Source of the DNA: Portulaca oleracea
Taxonomy: Eukaryota; Streptophyta; Magnoliopsida; Caryophyllales; Portulacaceae
Direction of reading: 5' to 3'
Length of the DNA: 64,000 bases
Assembly (NCBI GenBank): GCA_029582165.1
Contig: CM055880.1
Span: forward strand, 3,906,001 to 3,970,000
Under the pieces are notes generated by a model, which was not told the DNA's origin, searched no databases, and worked only from the letters and a program-made list of their open reading frames with translations. A program made the position numbers and the translations under genes. Shown in pieces: positions 45,625 to 55,847 of this stretch (position 1 is the stretch's first letter; the number at the start of each line of letters is the position of its first letter).

Positions 45625-46600
45625 AGGGTAAAAGTGGACATAGCAACTGGTAATTAAAACCAGCAACTATCCTTGTAAGAATCAGCTACTGGCCCATTTG
45701 TCCAGCAACTGATTTACTTTTCTTGAACTACGATGGCCTGATTCCGCACATTGTGGATACGTAGGAAGCTTTCTGAAAAGCCCGGCCTCACCAATTGAAA
45801 TTTCCCTAAATTTTGACTTTCTGTTTTAAAAGCAACATTGAACTCTCGCGGGTTCAATGGCACTTGAAATAAAAATATAAGGCTCGATTTTTTCAAAAAT
45901 CCAAATTCCGGGAGATCTTCGCGGACCTTCAGATGTCAAAATTGGACTTTTTGACTTTAGGTTGTCCCGGTTCATTTCAATATTGGGCCTTGAACCCTCA
46001 CAGGATCCGCGCGGATTTTCTTGTGTCAAGCCTAAGATACTCGTATTCTATTTTGGAGCCGTTTTGGGCCAAATCCGCGCGGATTCCTCCATTTTTTTGG
46101 GCCAAAGTTTCTTCGGTGATTCTATGCGGATTTACGTTTTGACCTGAAGTACTCAGTTTGAGAGCAACTCAGGGCAGATCCGTGCGGATTCATGTTTTTT
46201 TTGGACTTCCTTTTGTTTTCAAATTCTCGCGAATCTGTATTACTCAAAATACTCAGCTGATATTTTCTCGGCGATTTTAGGCGTAGATGCGCGGATTTCA
46301 CCTTTCCCCGGCTTGTTTTCTTTTTTTTCTCTTTCTTTCTCTTTTTTAGGTTTCCTTTGTAATGCGAAAGTCTGTGCGGATTTCACATTATTTTGAGGGG
46401 AATTGAATTTTTCTATGTGCAGAAATTCTCGCGAATTTCACATATATGGTAGAAAATTCTAGGGAATTTCAAGAAATATGATTCTTTATTATTATTTCCA
46501 AACAGCAAAAAGAAAGAGCAGGCGAATTTATTTGCTACTCAAATCGTTCATCAGCATCTAAAAAAAAAAAAACGAAACACACTAAAAAGAAAAATACAAA
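45625..46600. other. retroelement 3' non-coding region A, rich in GCGCGGAT motifs
   Basis: No ORF of note. Contains GATCCGCGCGGATTTT (about 46003), ATCCGCGCGGATTCC (about 46073) and further single-change copies (about 46126, 46175, 46290 and 46375). Runs of TTTTTCTCTTTCTTTC are scattered between them. Confidence 0.7.
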
Positions 46601-46625
46601 TTTAAAGGCAAGCAGCATCAGTTCT

Positions 46626-48115
46626 TCAGTCCTGTTTAAGCTTCTTCTCAGCTTCAGGAGCAATACTAGACCTTGACCCTTCACCCTGTGAGGATGTTCT
46701 TCTTGGCCTTTTCTTGATGTTCGAGTCACTGGGAGCCTTCTCTTTATCTTTCCCAGTTGTTTCTGTAGCTTGTTGATGTGGAGGGTCGTCAGGCTTAAGT
46801 TCCCTGGTTACCACGAGCCTTTCCCTAGGACGTATTGTAGTAGTTGGAGGGCGAGTCCTAGTTAACAATGGGTCAATTCCTCTTCCCTCTTGCTCTTTTA
46901 GCTGTTTCCTGACAGTAGGATCAGTCTCTGTTATCCATTGGCGGTACGCCATAGATACATATGTGCTTCCTCCTGTTGAGGGAACAGTGAGGATAGGTCT
47001 GTTCATCCAGTAGTCTTGCCAGGATCGAACTTTAGAAGCGTCATTGGTGATGGCTTTAGGGTTAGGAGGAATGCAGTCTAGTGAGGGGATCCATTGCTTC
47101 CTTCTGATTTGACGCTTGGCTCGCTCAGGGAAGTAATAGGTTGTATGTGTTAAGCCCACAAGTCTCACGAATGGGCATCGATGGTCGACGGTGACTACTT
47201 CTCTTATTCTCCACCAGGTAATGTGCCACTTGATGATCATTTCTTCGATGAACCATTTCGCCACTTGTCCGTCGAACGTTCCTTGTGTTTGCGGGTACGT
47301 TGGCAAAATTGGGTCATCCGGAAGGTAGCTTCATTCTTTGGGGGCGCCAAGAAGCGGGTATGCTCCATCAACCATATCTGCAAAGAAGAAGAGAATTATA
47401 TACCGGGATAAATCAGGTCCACGCGGGTTTTCGGGACTAAGTCCGCGGATTTGTGAACGATAAATTGGGGTAGGTACGAAATTCGTGCGGATTTCGAGAG
47501 TTGTAGAAAATTTTTACCAAGCGGCGGGGGCTTCACGAAATTCGCCAGTTCGTTACAAAGCCGATCCAGCGTGATAGTCTCGGCTACTATCATCGGTGCT
47601 AGATTTTGGTCGTCGCGAGGCTTTCGCTAATGTTGATCAAAGAAGCGGGGCCATTGTTTGTCGCCATGGTAGAAACAGAAGCCACCTAGTAAGCATAGGG
47701 TTAGGGCCCTAACTTTTCTCTCAACGTGTTCGCTTCTTTTGAACATGGAAATTAAGGGCAGAAAGTTCACTCTTTCACCCTCTAAGATTTTCTCTAAGTC
47801 ATTTCTTCCTAAGCCTAGGAGAGAAGTGTACCTAGGTGCGGTATTTTTGGAGGAAGTTGGGACGACTGGTGTGGAGGTAAATTTAAAACCTAATATTGCG
47901 CCGAATTCTTCGGGGAGAGGACACAATTCTTTTTCCCCAAACCTAAACAAGTGGAGTTCAGGGTCCCAGAATTCGAAGGCGGCTCTAAGAAAATCCCACA
48001 TTAGCCTTACTTGCCTCAGGCTAATTAGGGTATGTAAGTTGTATCTTTTCAACTCTTCTTTCTCAGCAAAGGAAAGAGAAAGAATCCATTGATCGAGCTC
48101 TTTTTGGAAAGACAT
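46626..48115 (-). pseudogene. antisense ORF of the Tat element, plant mobile domain-like (DUF7745 type)
   Basis: Read on the minus strand from 48115: MSFQKELDQWILSLSFAEKE, SLRQVRLMWDFLRAAFEFWD, LCPLPEEFGAILGF, EHVERKVRALTLCLLGGFCF. A break around 47630-47600 follows, then MIVAETITLDRLCNELANF. After a second gap (about 47400-47310) come WFIEEMIIKWHITWW, YYFPERAKRQIRRKQWIPSL and a Lys/Pro-rich tail ending at 46626. The order resembles the aminotransferase-like plant mobile domain / DUF7745 proteins carried as antisense genes by Tat-lineage elements. At least two breaks are present, one of which may be an intron. Function is unknown. Confidence 0.75.
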
Positions 48116-48179
48116 GTTTTGAAAGAAGGGGAGACCGCAGGGATTTCTATGAAGGCTGGAAGCACAAAAGCTAGGAGGG

Positions 48180-49590
48180 AAGGTGTGAGTTTTTAGGGAG
48201 AATTTGCGCAGATTTTATAGTGTGGGAGTCAGGAGTGCGATGGAATTCCACGAGAGCTTGGCAGTACCAGTTTTGATAGGAATCAGAGACTTAGTTGGGA
48301 GTTGCGATCCGGTACAAAGTCTGCGCGGATTTGCTAGCTGATGTTGAACAGGACTCAAATGGGAATGGCGCGGATTTCTTATGAATCCGGGGCTTGAACG
48401 TGTCATCAAGTTAGCGCGTTGTACGATTTTAGACCCAAAGAGGAAGGTGCGGATCTCTGGGTCATAGTGGAATTGCGCGGATTTTGGCTGGGCTGGGTCA
48501 GAAATCAAATTGGCGCGGATTTTGATCAGATGCAGGTAGATCTAGGCTGCCTACAGCGGGGATTTGGGCCAATTCCTGGCGAAGTTGGCGCGGATGTAGG
48601 CCCACGTCTTTGGATTTTTGGAGTTTTGGGATCATATTGAATCTGTGTGGTTTTGGTAATAGCATTTGTATATTTCCCGGCTTTGTTCGAAAGTTGTTTT
48701 GGGATGTTGTAAAAAGCTTGTTTGTCCTTGATAGTTTATGGAATTCGCTTATTGACCACAGCTCCGCTCCTGTTTCTTTTTATGTTGCATTGCATATGGT
48801 TTTGGTTTTCAATTTTAAAATAGATAAAATTAGATAAATAATTAAGAGTGTCCATACATAAGCATTGCATTCAGGTTAAGCATTAATAGGGTAAGTTGAA
48901 AATTCACAGAGTCGATCCTCTAAGCATTATACATGGTCTCTCCCTCAATCATCTTCATCGGATACCAAACCTATGTAGGCGGGGCCCGATGGGCCGTAGT
49001 GTCGACCGGGTTGAGGTGTAGGGTTCTGCCCGGTGAGGAAGCTCCATCCATCGGCCGCCCAAGAAGAAGAAGGTTGATCTTGCGGATATCCTCCAGGAGT
49101 GAACTCATTTTGAGAAGAATTAGGAGCATCATATGTATGAACTCATTTTGAGATGACGAGTTAAGAGTGGATGGAGAGTGAGTGGTTGAGGAAGAGTTTG
49201 AGGCTTTTAATGCCATGGAGATAAGACAAGTGTTCAAGGGAGTTATTTTTTTTCCTTTATTTTTACTTCATCTCTCACTTTGTATTTTTACTGATCAAAA
49301 TACTTACGAATTTATCCTTTTCAGGAAAAAACATAACAAGCCTGGACAACATCCAACAGTCAAGCTAGCTACAAAACAATTCCGGATACCTTTCAAGCTA
49401 CCCTTGAAAGTTGAAGCCTGGACAACATCCAAAGAAATTGATCAAGGACTACCTCGGTCGAATTCAAGCTACCCTTGGATCGTTCAAGCCTGGGTAATTT
49501 CCAGCAAATCAAGTCAACAAAATCGGACTACCTCCAGTTGGCTATGAGAGTTTTCGCGTATACTTTGACTTTCGTCTTATTCAGACTCAG
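48180..49590. other. retroelement 3' non-coding region B
   Basis: 48180-48600 contains at least five GCGCGGATTT copies. 48600-49180 has no feature I recognise. 49340-49490 holds two diverged copies of GCCTGGACAACATCCAA with a TTCAAGCTACCCTTG block. No coding region is supported. Confidence 0.6.
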
Positions 49591-49593
49591 TCA

Positions 49594-49607
49594 AAGTGGG
49601 GGCTATC
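49594..49607 (+). promoter_or_regulatory. polypurine-tract region before the 3' LTR
   Basis: AAGTGGGGGCTATC directly precedes the 3' LTR start. GTGGGGGCTA is a common plus-strand priming tract of plant gypsy elements. Confidence 0.6.
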
Positions 49608-51270
49608 TGTAGACACCAAAAATGGGTCGGGCAGATTTTTCAGTTTAACCCGGGGACAGAAATGAAGGCTCGTGCGGATTTGGGCCAAAATGGTTGGGCT
49701 GGCGCGGATTTACAAAATTTGGGCCAAAATCAGCAAGGTTGGCGCGGATTCTATAGATGGGCCTAACAGTCGGGTTGGCGCGGATTTCTGGTATCTGGAC
49801 CAAATTGGGAAGGTTGGCGCGGATTTTGTTTTTGGGCCATAATATAGAGATCGGCGCGGATTTATGCCCATCCCAGATTTTGAAGGTGGATCCACGCGGA
49901 TCTTGAACTGGATCCGGATCCAAATAGAACCCAAGAATCCGCGCAGATTCGGGTCGGTCAGGATTGCGCGGATTCTGGCAGTTTTCTGGCGGTTACTCTG
50001 CAGTCAGCATAACTGATCAAAACCGCCTTGCAACCGCTGGGAGTGGCGCGGATTTCCTGGGTCGAGGGAATAACCGCTGCTACCAGCTGCCAGTTCCGGG
50101 GGTTATTTAAGGATCCGCGCGGATCCAATTTTAGGGGTTAGCAATTTTTGGATCCCGGTGGGAGTTTTCCAGGCGAACTCAAATTTTCTCCTAAAAAACT
50201 TGATTCCGGCGAAGGTTTGCGAAATTCGCGCGGATTTCACCAGTTGGGCTTCTCGGCCACTTCAGGTCCACGCAGATTCCGGCCCACCCCAGACCACTTT
50301 GGTTCATCTGACTGCGGACAAAATCCGCGTGGATTTTGGGTATTTTCATCTTTTCTCTTTTTTCTCGTTTCTTAGGCCATAACTGTAATAATGTAGTCGG
50401 TAGATCCCCGCCCGCTGTAATTTAGTTTTCTTTTCGTTTCTTTTGTTATTTCATCCATTATGTGAACCTTATTATTCCATCTCGAATGCATGCATATTTT
50501 TCTTAATTCGTGACAACTCTTCCTTTTTTTTTCTTTCTTAATATGTAAAACCTGACTTAGTAAAGGCCGCTTCGCCGGGCGGTGCAAGGGCATCCCCCTA
50601 CACCGACTTCTTTACCCCCGAATCCGTTCTTTTGGTTCGAGACCAGAGTCATAAAATTTAGGTTTTGTTAATTTTACTTTTAAAATTAACTGGCGACTCC
50701 TCTTTTTTTTATTTTAGGTTTTTTTTTTATTTTTTTTCCTAAAAAAGTCAGAAAAAGAGAAAAGAGGAACACCGACCCAAAATGGACCCGGAATCCGCGC
50801 GGATCCAGGTCTATTTGGGTCAGCTTTTTCTCTTCTCATTTTCTTTTATCTTTTCGTTTTGTTAAAAAAAAAAACTTGTTTCGGCCTAAGCGATTGCGGA
50901 TCCATGGATCCTACTTGATTTCTTTTTTTTTCTTCTTTCTCTTTTCTTTTGCCTCGACGAATTAATTTTGGCCCGTAAAGGATCCAAATTCGCGCGGATC
51001 CTACCTGGTTTATTTTTTCCTTTTTTAGTTTTTTGGTCCAGAATGGTCCTGGAATCCGCGTGGATCCAGGCACCATTTAGGCCCAGGTTGGCCTGCGATC
51101 CGCGCGGATCCAGGCCCGAGTTCGTTTCTTTTTTCTTTTACTTTTTTTTCTTTTTTGTCGAATTCCGAAAATAACCCTCGAAAAGCCAAAAATCTTAAAT
51201 TCGTCCCTTTTAAAAATAAGCAACCCTACGTCGAATCGACCTTCCGTGGGGACTCGTACTCGGGCCTCTG
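49608..51270 (+). repeat. 3' LTR of the Tat element
   Basis: About 1.66 kb, starting TGTAGACACC. Holds many GCGCGGAT motif copies, including the palindrome GGATCCGCGCGGATCC at 50110. GGTTATTTAAGG at about 50102 is a TATA-like candidate. TGGCGACTCC at 50691 and TGGGGACT at 51247 are two halves of a known primer-site-like string, now 540 bp apart. The end is placed before ATTAG (51271-51275) because transposase coding resumes at 51276; a canonical CA end is not seen. Confidence 0.85.
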
Positions 51271-54200
51271 ATTAGTCATGGTGAAGATTGGCGTGAATAT
51301 TATGATGATGACGATGACAGTGGTGATGATGCGGTAGGTGAGGGGGAACCGTGTGCAGATAGTTCGCCGACAAACGAGGAACCCAATCAGCCGCCGTTCA
51401 TCGACAGAACGGAAGATATGATGAATGATTTCATCATGGCGAATGAGGCGCCTAATGCAGGAGCTCAAAAATTTTATGATATGCTTCAATCTGCTCAACA
51501 ACCTCTGTGGGAAGGGTGTGCGACCCATACTGAGTTGTCCACTGCCGTGAGACTGGTCAATCACAAGTCGAAGCACAATTTGTCGGAGCAAGCAATGAAC
51601 GATATCATGGAATTGATGAGGGAGAATTGTCCCCAGCCGAACCTAATGCCTAGAAACTATGGTGTGTTGAAAAAGAAGGTTAAAAAGTTGGGGATGGGCT
51701 ATGAAACATTTGATTGTTGCATTAGTGGGTGCATGATCTACTATAAGGACGATGCACATCTCACTGAATGTAAATTTTGTGGTCATCCGAGGTATAAGCC
51801 ACAAAAATCGTCGGCGAAGACAAATAAAAGTGTCCCGTACAAGAGAATGTTTAACTTTCCTTTGACGCCTAGGCTGCAGCGTCTGTATGCATCGAAGAAT
51901 ACAACCGATCATATGAGGTGGTACGCGGAGAACAAGCGCGATGAAGGTGTTGTTTGTCATCCATCGGACGGCGCATCATGGAAAATGTTTGACAGCGCGC
52001 ATCCAGACTTTGCGAGGGAATCGCGGAATGTAAGGTTGGGCCTGTGTGCGGATGGTTTAGCCGCTCAACATGACAGGAAATCTTATTCGATATGGCGGTT
52101 GTAGTTACTCCTTACAACTTGCCACCCGAATTGTGCATGACAACGCCCGTACATGTTCCTCGTGTATTATTCCTCAGAAGAACCGGAAATAAAATTGATG
52201 TCTTCCTTCAACCTTTGGTGGACGAGCTGCGATGCTTATGGTTGGGAGTTGAAGCGTCGACATCTCCAAGAGACAAAATTTCAACATGAGGGCATCGTTG
52301 ATGTGGGACGGTCAATGATTTTCCTACTAGGGATGCTTTCAGGTGGAGCACGCATGGCGCTATGTCTTGTCTGTTTGCATGGATGGATTGAAAGCAATGC
52401 GTCAAGCATGGGAGGAAAAACTCGTGGTTTGGTCATCGGCGGTTTCTTGATAAGGGCATGCTTTTAGAAGGAATCGAAGGCATTTCGAAAGGGCACACTT
52501 GCGGATAGAAATGTCCACCGCGTAGGAAAAGCGGTCATTCAATCTATGAGGAGGTGAAGGACTTCCCCAAGGTGACTACCCATGGCGACTTTGTAATCCC
52601 GGGATTCCGAGAGAATGCTCATAATTGGAAGAAACAAAGTATCTTTTGGGAGTTGCCTTATTGGAAGGATCACGTGGTTCGACACAACTTAGATGTGATG
52701 CACATTGAGAAGAACTTTGTGGACAACATCGTAAACACGGTGATGGGGGTGACCGGCAAAACGAAGGATGATGGAAATGCAAGGAGGGACGTGGCCGATA
52801 TATGCGACATGCCTGAGCTTCATCTAGTGCCTGGTCCGAACGGTAAGCCCTTGCAGCCAAGAACCAAATATGTTCTTCCCGAGAATAAGCGATCAGACGT
52901 CTGTGATTGGGCACAACAGCTTCGATTGCCGGACGCCTATGCTTCGAACTTTGCAAATTGTGTCGATACATCAGGTAAAAGGTTTCAAAACTTTAAAAGC
53001 CATGACTGTCATGTGTTCTTGCAGACACTGTTACCTGTTGCGTTCCGGGCACTTCCCGATGATGTGTTGGAGTCACTCGTTCAGTTAAGCCAATGGTTCA
53101 AGAGCCTGTGCGCCACAACATTGAAGCACAGTGATTTAGTCCGGCTTGACAAAGAAATTCGCATAATAATTTGCAAGTTGGAGACCATATTTCCCCCCGG
53201 CTTCTTCAACGTAATGGAACACCTCCCCATCCACCTGGTTCAGGAAGCATTTTTTGGTGGTCCCGTTCAATATCGTTGGATGTATCCTTTTGAGAGGTAT
53301 TTCGGGTGGCTGAAGAAGAAAATCAAGAACAAGGCACACCCTGAAGGATCCATGGCTCAAGCGTACCTCATGTTTGAGATTTCCCAATTCGCATCCACAT
53401 ACTTTGGACCGGAAGTATCATCTTCTACATCAACAGGTATGCGTGACGAAGGCGTGCCAATTAATGTCGACAATGATCCTATGTTATTGTCGGTTTTCAA
53501 GGACAGTGGGACCCCCGTGGGAGGTGTAAGCACGAGGTGGCTCGACGATCAGGAGTACAAAGCAGCACACCTGCACGTCCTGCTGAACTGCAAAGAAGTC
53601 AACCACTACTTAGAGTAAGCAATGCAAACTGTTCAACATTATGTTTACGATAAATTATATTCCATCCGTTCGATATAATTAATGAGCTTGTATCCCGCGC
53701 AGATTGTTTAAGAATTTCAAGTTGACTTCATTTCCTGATGCCACGGACACTCAATTGGATCAGATGATTGAATCGGAGTTCACACAATGGTTTTATCAGC
53801 TATCGGTGAGAATCGCGCACCTTTTCAACAATTTTGATTTTTTCCCATATCTAAACGAAACTTAATATGTTCAAAATGTAACTGTTACTACATATGAAGG
53901 AAAATTGGGAAGCATTTCGGTTTTACGAAGATGAGCGACATGACCACCTTTACCAGTTAGCCCGTATGCCTTCACCTAAAGTGACCACATGGAGTGCTTA
54001 TCGAGTCAACGGATTTTTATTTCACACCCAAGCAAGGAGTAACTCATTGGCTTCGTATAGTGCCGGGGTGTGTGTCAAAGGCACGGGTGGCGGTGGATTT
54101 GTTGATGACTTCTACGGCGTTCTCCAAGAAATCATTGCATTAGAATATGTTGGGGCCGTCACTAGAAAGAGCATATTGTTCAGATGTGATTGGTTTGACA

Positions 54201-54914
54201 ATACCCCGGTACGAGGTGTCCGTTCACCAAATTTATGCCCGTTTGTTGAATTACACAAGGACAGACCAGTCTGGAAAGTCTGACCCATTCATATTGGCGG
54301 GTGCGCAACCCAAGTGTTGTTCATGAATTACGGCGGGCATACGGGATAAAGCTAATCGTGGGTTGTGGTTGCAAACAAACCTTCATACGCAAGACAAGCG
54401 AGACACCCTTCCGTTGGCCCTCCAAGATGATCAATCGAGAGTCGTTGTCCCGATCAACCCCGATGGCGGCACCGCTTCTCAAGTACTCGCAGCTGAAGGG
54501 TGTACGATGAGGTTGCCGATATGGACAATACCCAAGTAATAGTGGGCAATAATACGTCCGAATTGAGCGAAGAGGAATATGGAGACAACGGACGAATATG
54601 AAGATGGTGACGAGGTGAGGATGAGGCGAGGAGACAACGATGAATATTAAGTTGTGTTACATAATGTATTGTAATATACAATTAATATTCGAATTTTGTA
54701 TCCAAACATGATATGTAACGAATAAATTTAATCGATCTATACATTTTGAGACGCGCATTTCAAAACATATATAATAATATAAATAAATAACAATAGTTAT
54801 CATAAGAAAATAAATAAATAAATAACAACAATAAAGTTAAAAATATTAAAAACTATAACATATATATTAATAATGTTAATAAAAAGACCTTTATTGATTA
54901 TAAATGTTTTACAA

Positions 54915-55310
54915 AATAGCGTCTGTTAGCCAACTAAACAGACGCCATTCTGATAACGTTAACAGTTACGATAAGATATTGGAGTCAGAACATTGACTGA
55001 AATTACGCGAAATGGCGTCCGTTTGACCAAATAAACAGACGCCAATAGGGTTATGTATCAAAATTGGCGTCCGTTTAATACAAAACAGACGCCGTTCTGA
55101 TACGAAAAGATGTTTCTGAATGAAATTACGCGAAATGGCGTCCGTTTGACCAAATAAACAGACGCCAAAATTGTTAACAATTACGTTTAGATCTTGGAAA
55201 CAGAACATTCACTGTTTACGCGAAATGGCGTCCGTTTGACCAAGCATCGGACGCAACTATTTTAAATTCTGGCGTCTGTTTGCACGCTTAACGGACGCCA
55301 TATTTGCTTC
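54915..55310. repeat. internal CACTA hairpin cluster upstream of the TNPA-type gene
   Basis: Six hairpins of GGCGTCYGTTT facing its inverse, at about 54919, 55014, 55065, 55136, 55226 and 55270, several with loops reading GACCAAATA. This cluster is in the middle of the element, not at its ends, and precedes the second gene. Sequence just downstream (about 55335-55415) resembles the region after the left-end cluster. Confidence 0.8.
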
Positions 55311-55417
55311 AATTGTCGTTGCAAATATTTTACTCGGAGCGGCCATTGACGAGGGTGAAGAAAGAACGAAAGAAGAAGAAAGTTGTGTTTGCGTTGAAGA
55401 TCAAAACCAGTCAATTA

Positions 55418-55608
55418 GGTATGATTTTTATATATTTTATGAATTATTATTGATGTTTAGGATTTAGGTATGATTTTTATATATTTTATGAATTATTATT
55501 GATGTTTAGGGTTTAGGTATGATTTTTATATATTTTATGAATTATTATTGATGTTTAGGGTTTAGGTATGATTTTTATATATTTTATGAATTATTATTGA
55601 TGTTTATT
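55418..55608. repeat. tandem repeat, 49-bp unit, about 3.9 copies
   Basis: The unit AGGTATGATTTTTATATATT plus ATTATTATTGATGTTTAGG repeats four times almost without change in the leader of the TNPA-type gene. Confidence 0.93.
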
Positions 55609-55847
55609 GTTGATTTTTTATTAAAGTATAATGAATTTGAAGTTGTGATTTGAATGGAGAACGTTTTATACGTTTAAAATGCGTAGTTAGAATGATTATT
55701 TTTATTTTATATGATTGATTAATATGAAATAGTAATATATAAACAATGTATTTTAATATTGATATGATTTTTTATGATTATTTTATATATTTTAAATGAT
55801 TATTTATATTTTATGCGAAATGGCGTCCGTTCGCATATATTCTTAAG

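Larger units (their letters stand above)
35997..51270 (+). mobile_element. Ty3/gypsy LTR retrotransposon, Tat lineage (~15.3 kb), inserted in TNP2
   Basis: Two LTRs starting TGTAGACACC (35997 and 49608) enclose gag, protease, RT, RNase H, archaeal-type RNase H and integrase. A large non-coding 3' region with an antisense ORF follows. The archaeal-type second RNase H and the antisense extra ORF are known marks of the Tat (Ogre/Retand/Grande) lineage. GTTAG before the 5' LTR and ATTAG after the 3' LTR are the probable 5-bp target duplication with one change. Coding regions hold several frameshifts and at least one stop, so the copy is not autonomous, but domains are well preserved. Confidence 0.93.
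35722..54510 (+). pseudogene. TNP2-type CACTA transposase, split by retroelement insertion and frameshifts
   Basis: The ATG at 35722 opens the transposase-associated domain (HRRWMYQRFEPG, then RCPCVKCKNKCGLTPDEVKT, RGFMERYWCWV), which is cut at 35996. Coding resumes at 51276 (SHGEDWREYY, acidic stretch), so removing the insert and one TTAG restores the frame. Next come the N-terminal transposase part (51276-52090), a frameshifted core around PYNLPPELCM (52100-52480), HNLDVMHIEKNFVDNIVNT (about 52680), and the DUF4218-like region with FPPGFFNVMEHLPIHLV and GGPVQYRWMYPFERY (53060-53370). A short intron follows at 53619-53702, then a DUF4216-like part with ILFRCDWFDN (53894-54280). At least two frameshifts besides the insertion make it non-functional. 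Confidence 0.9.
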
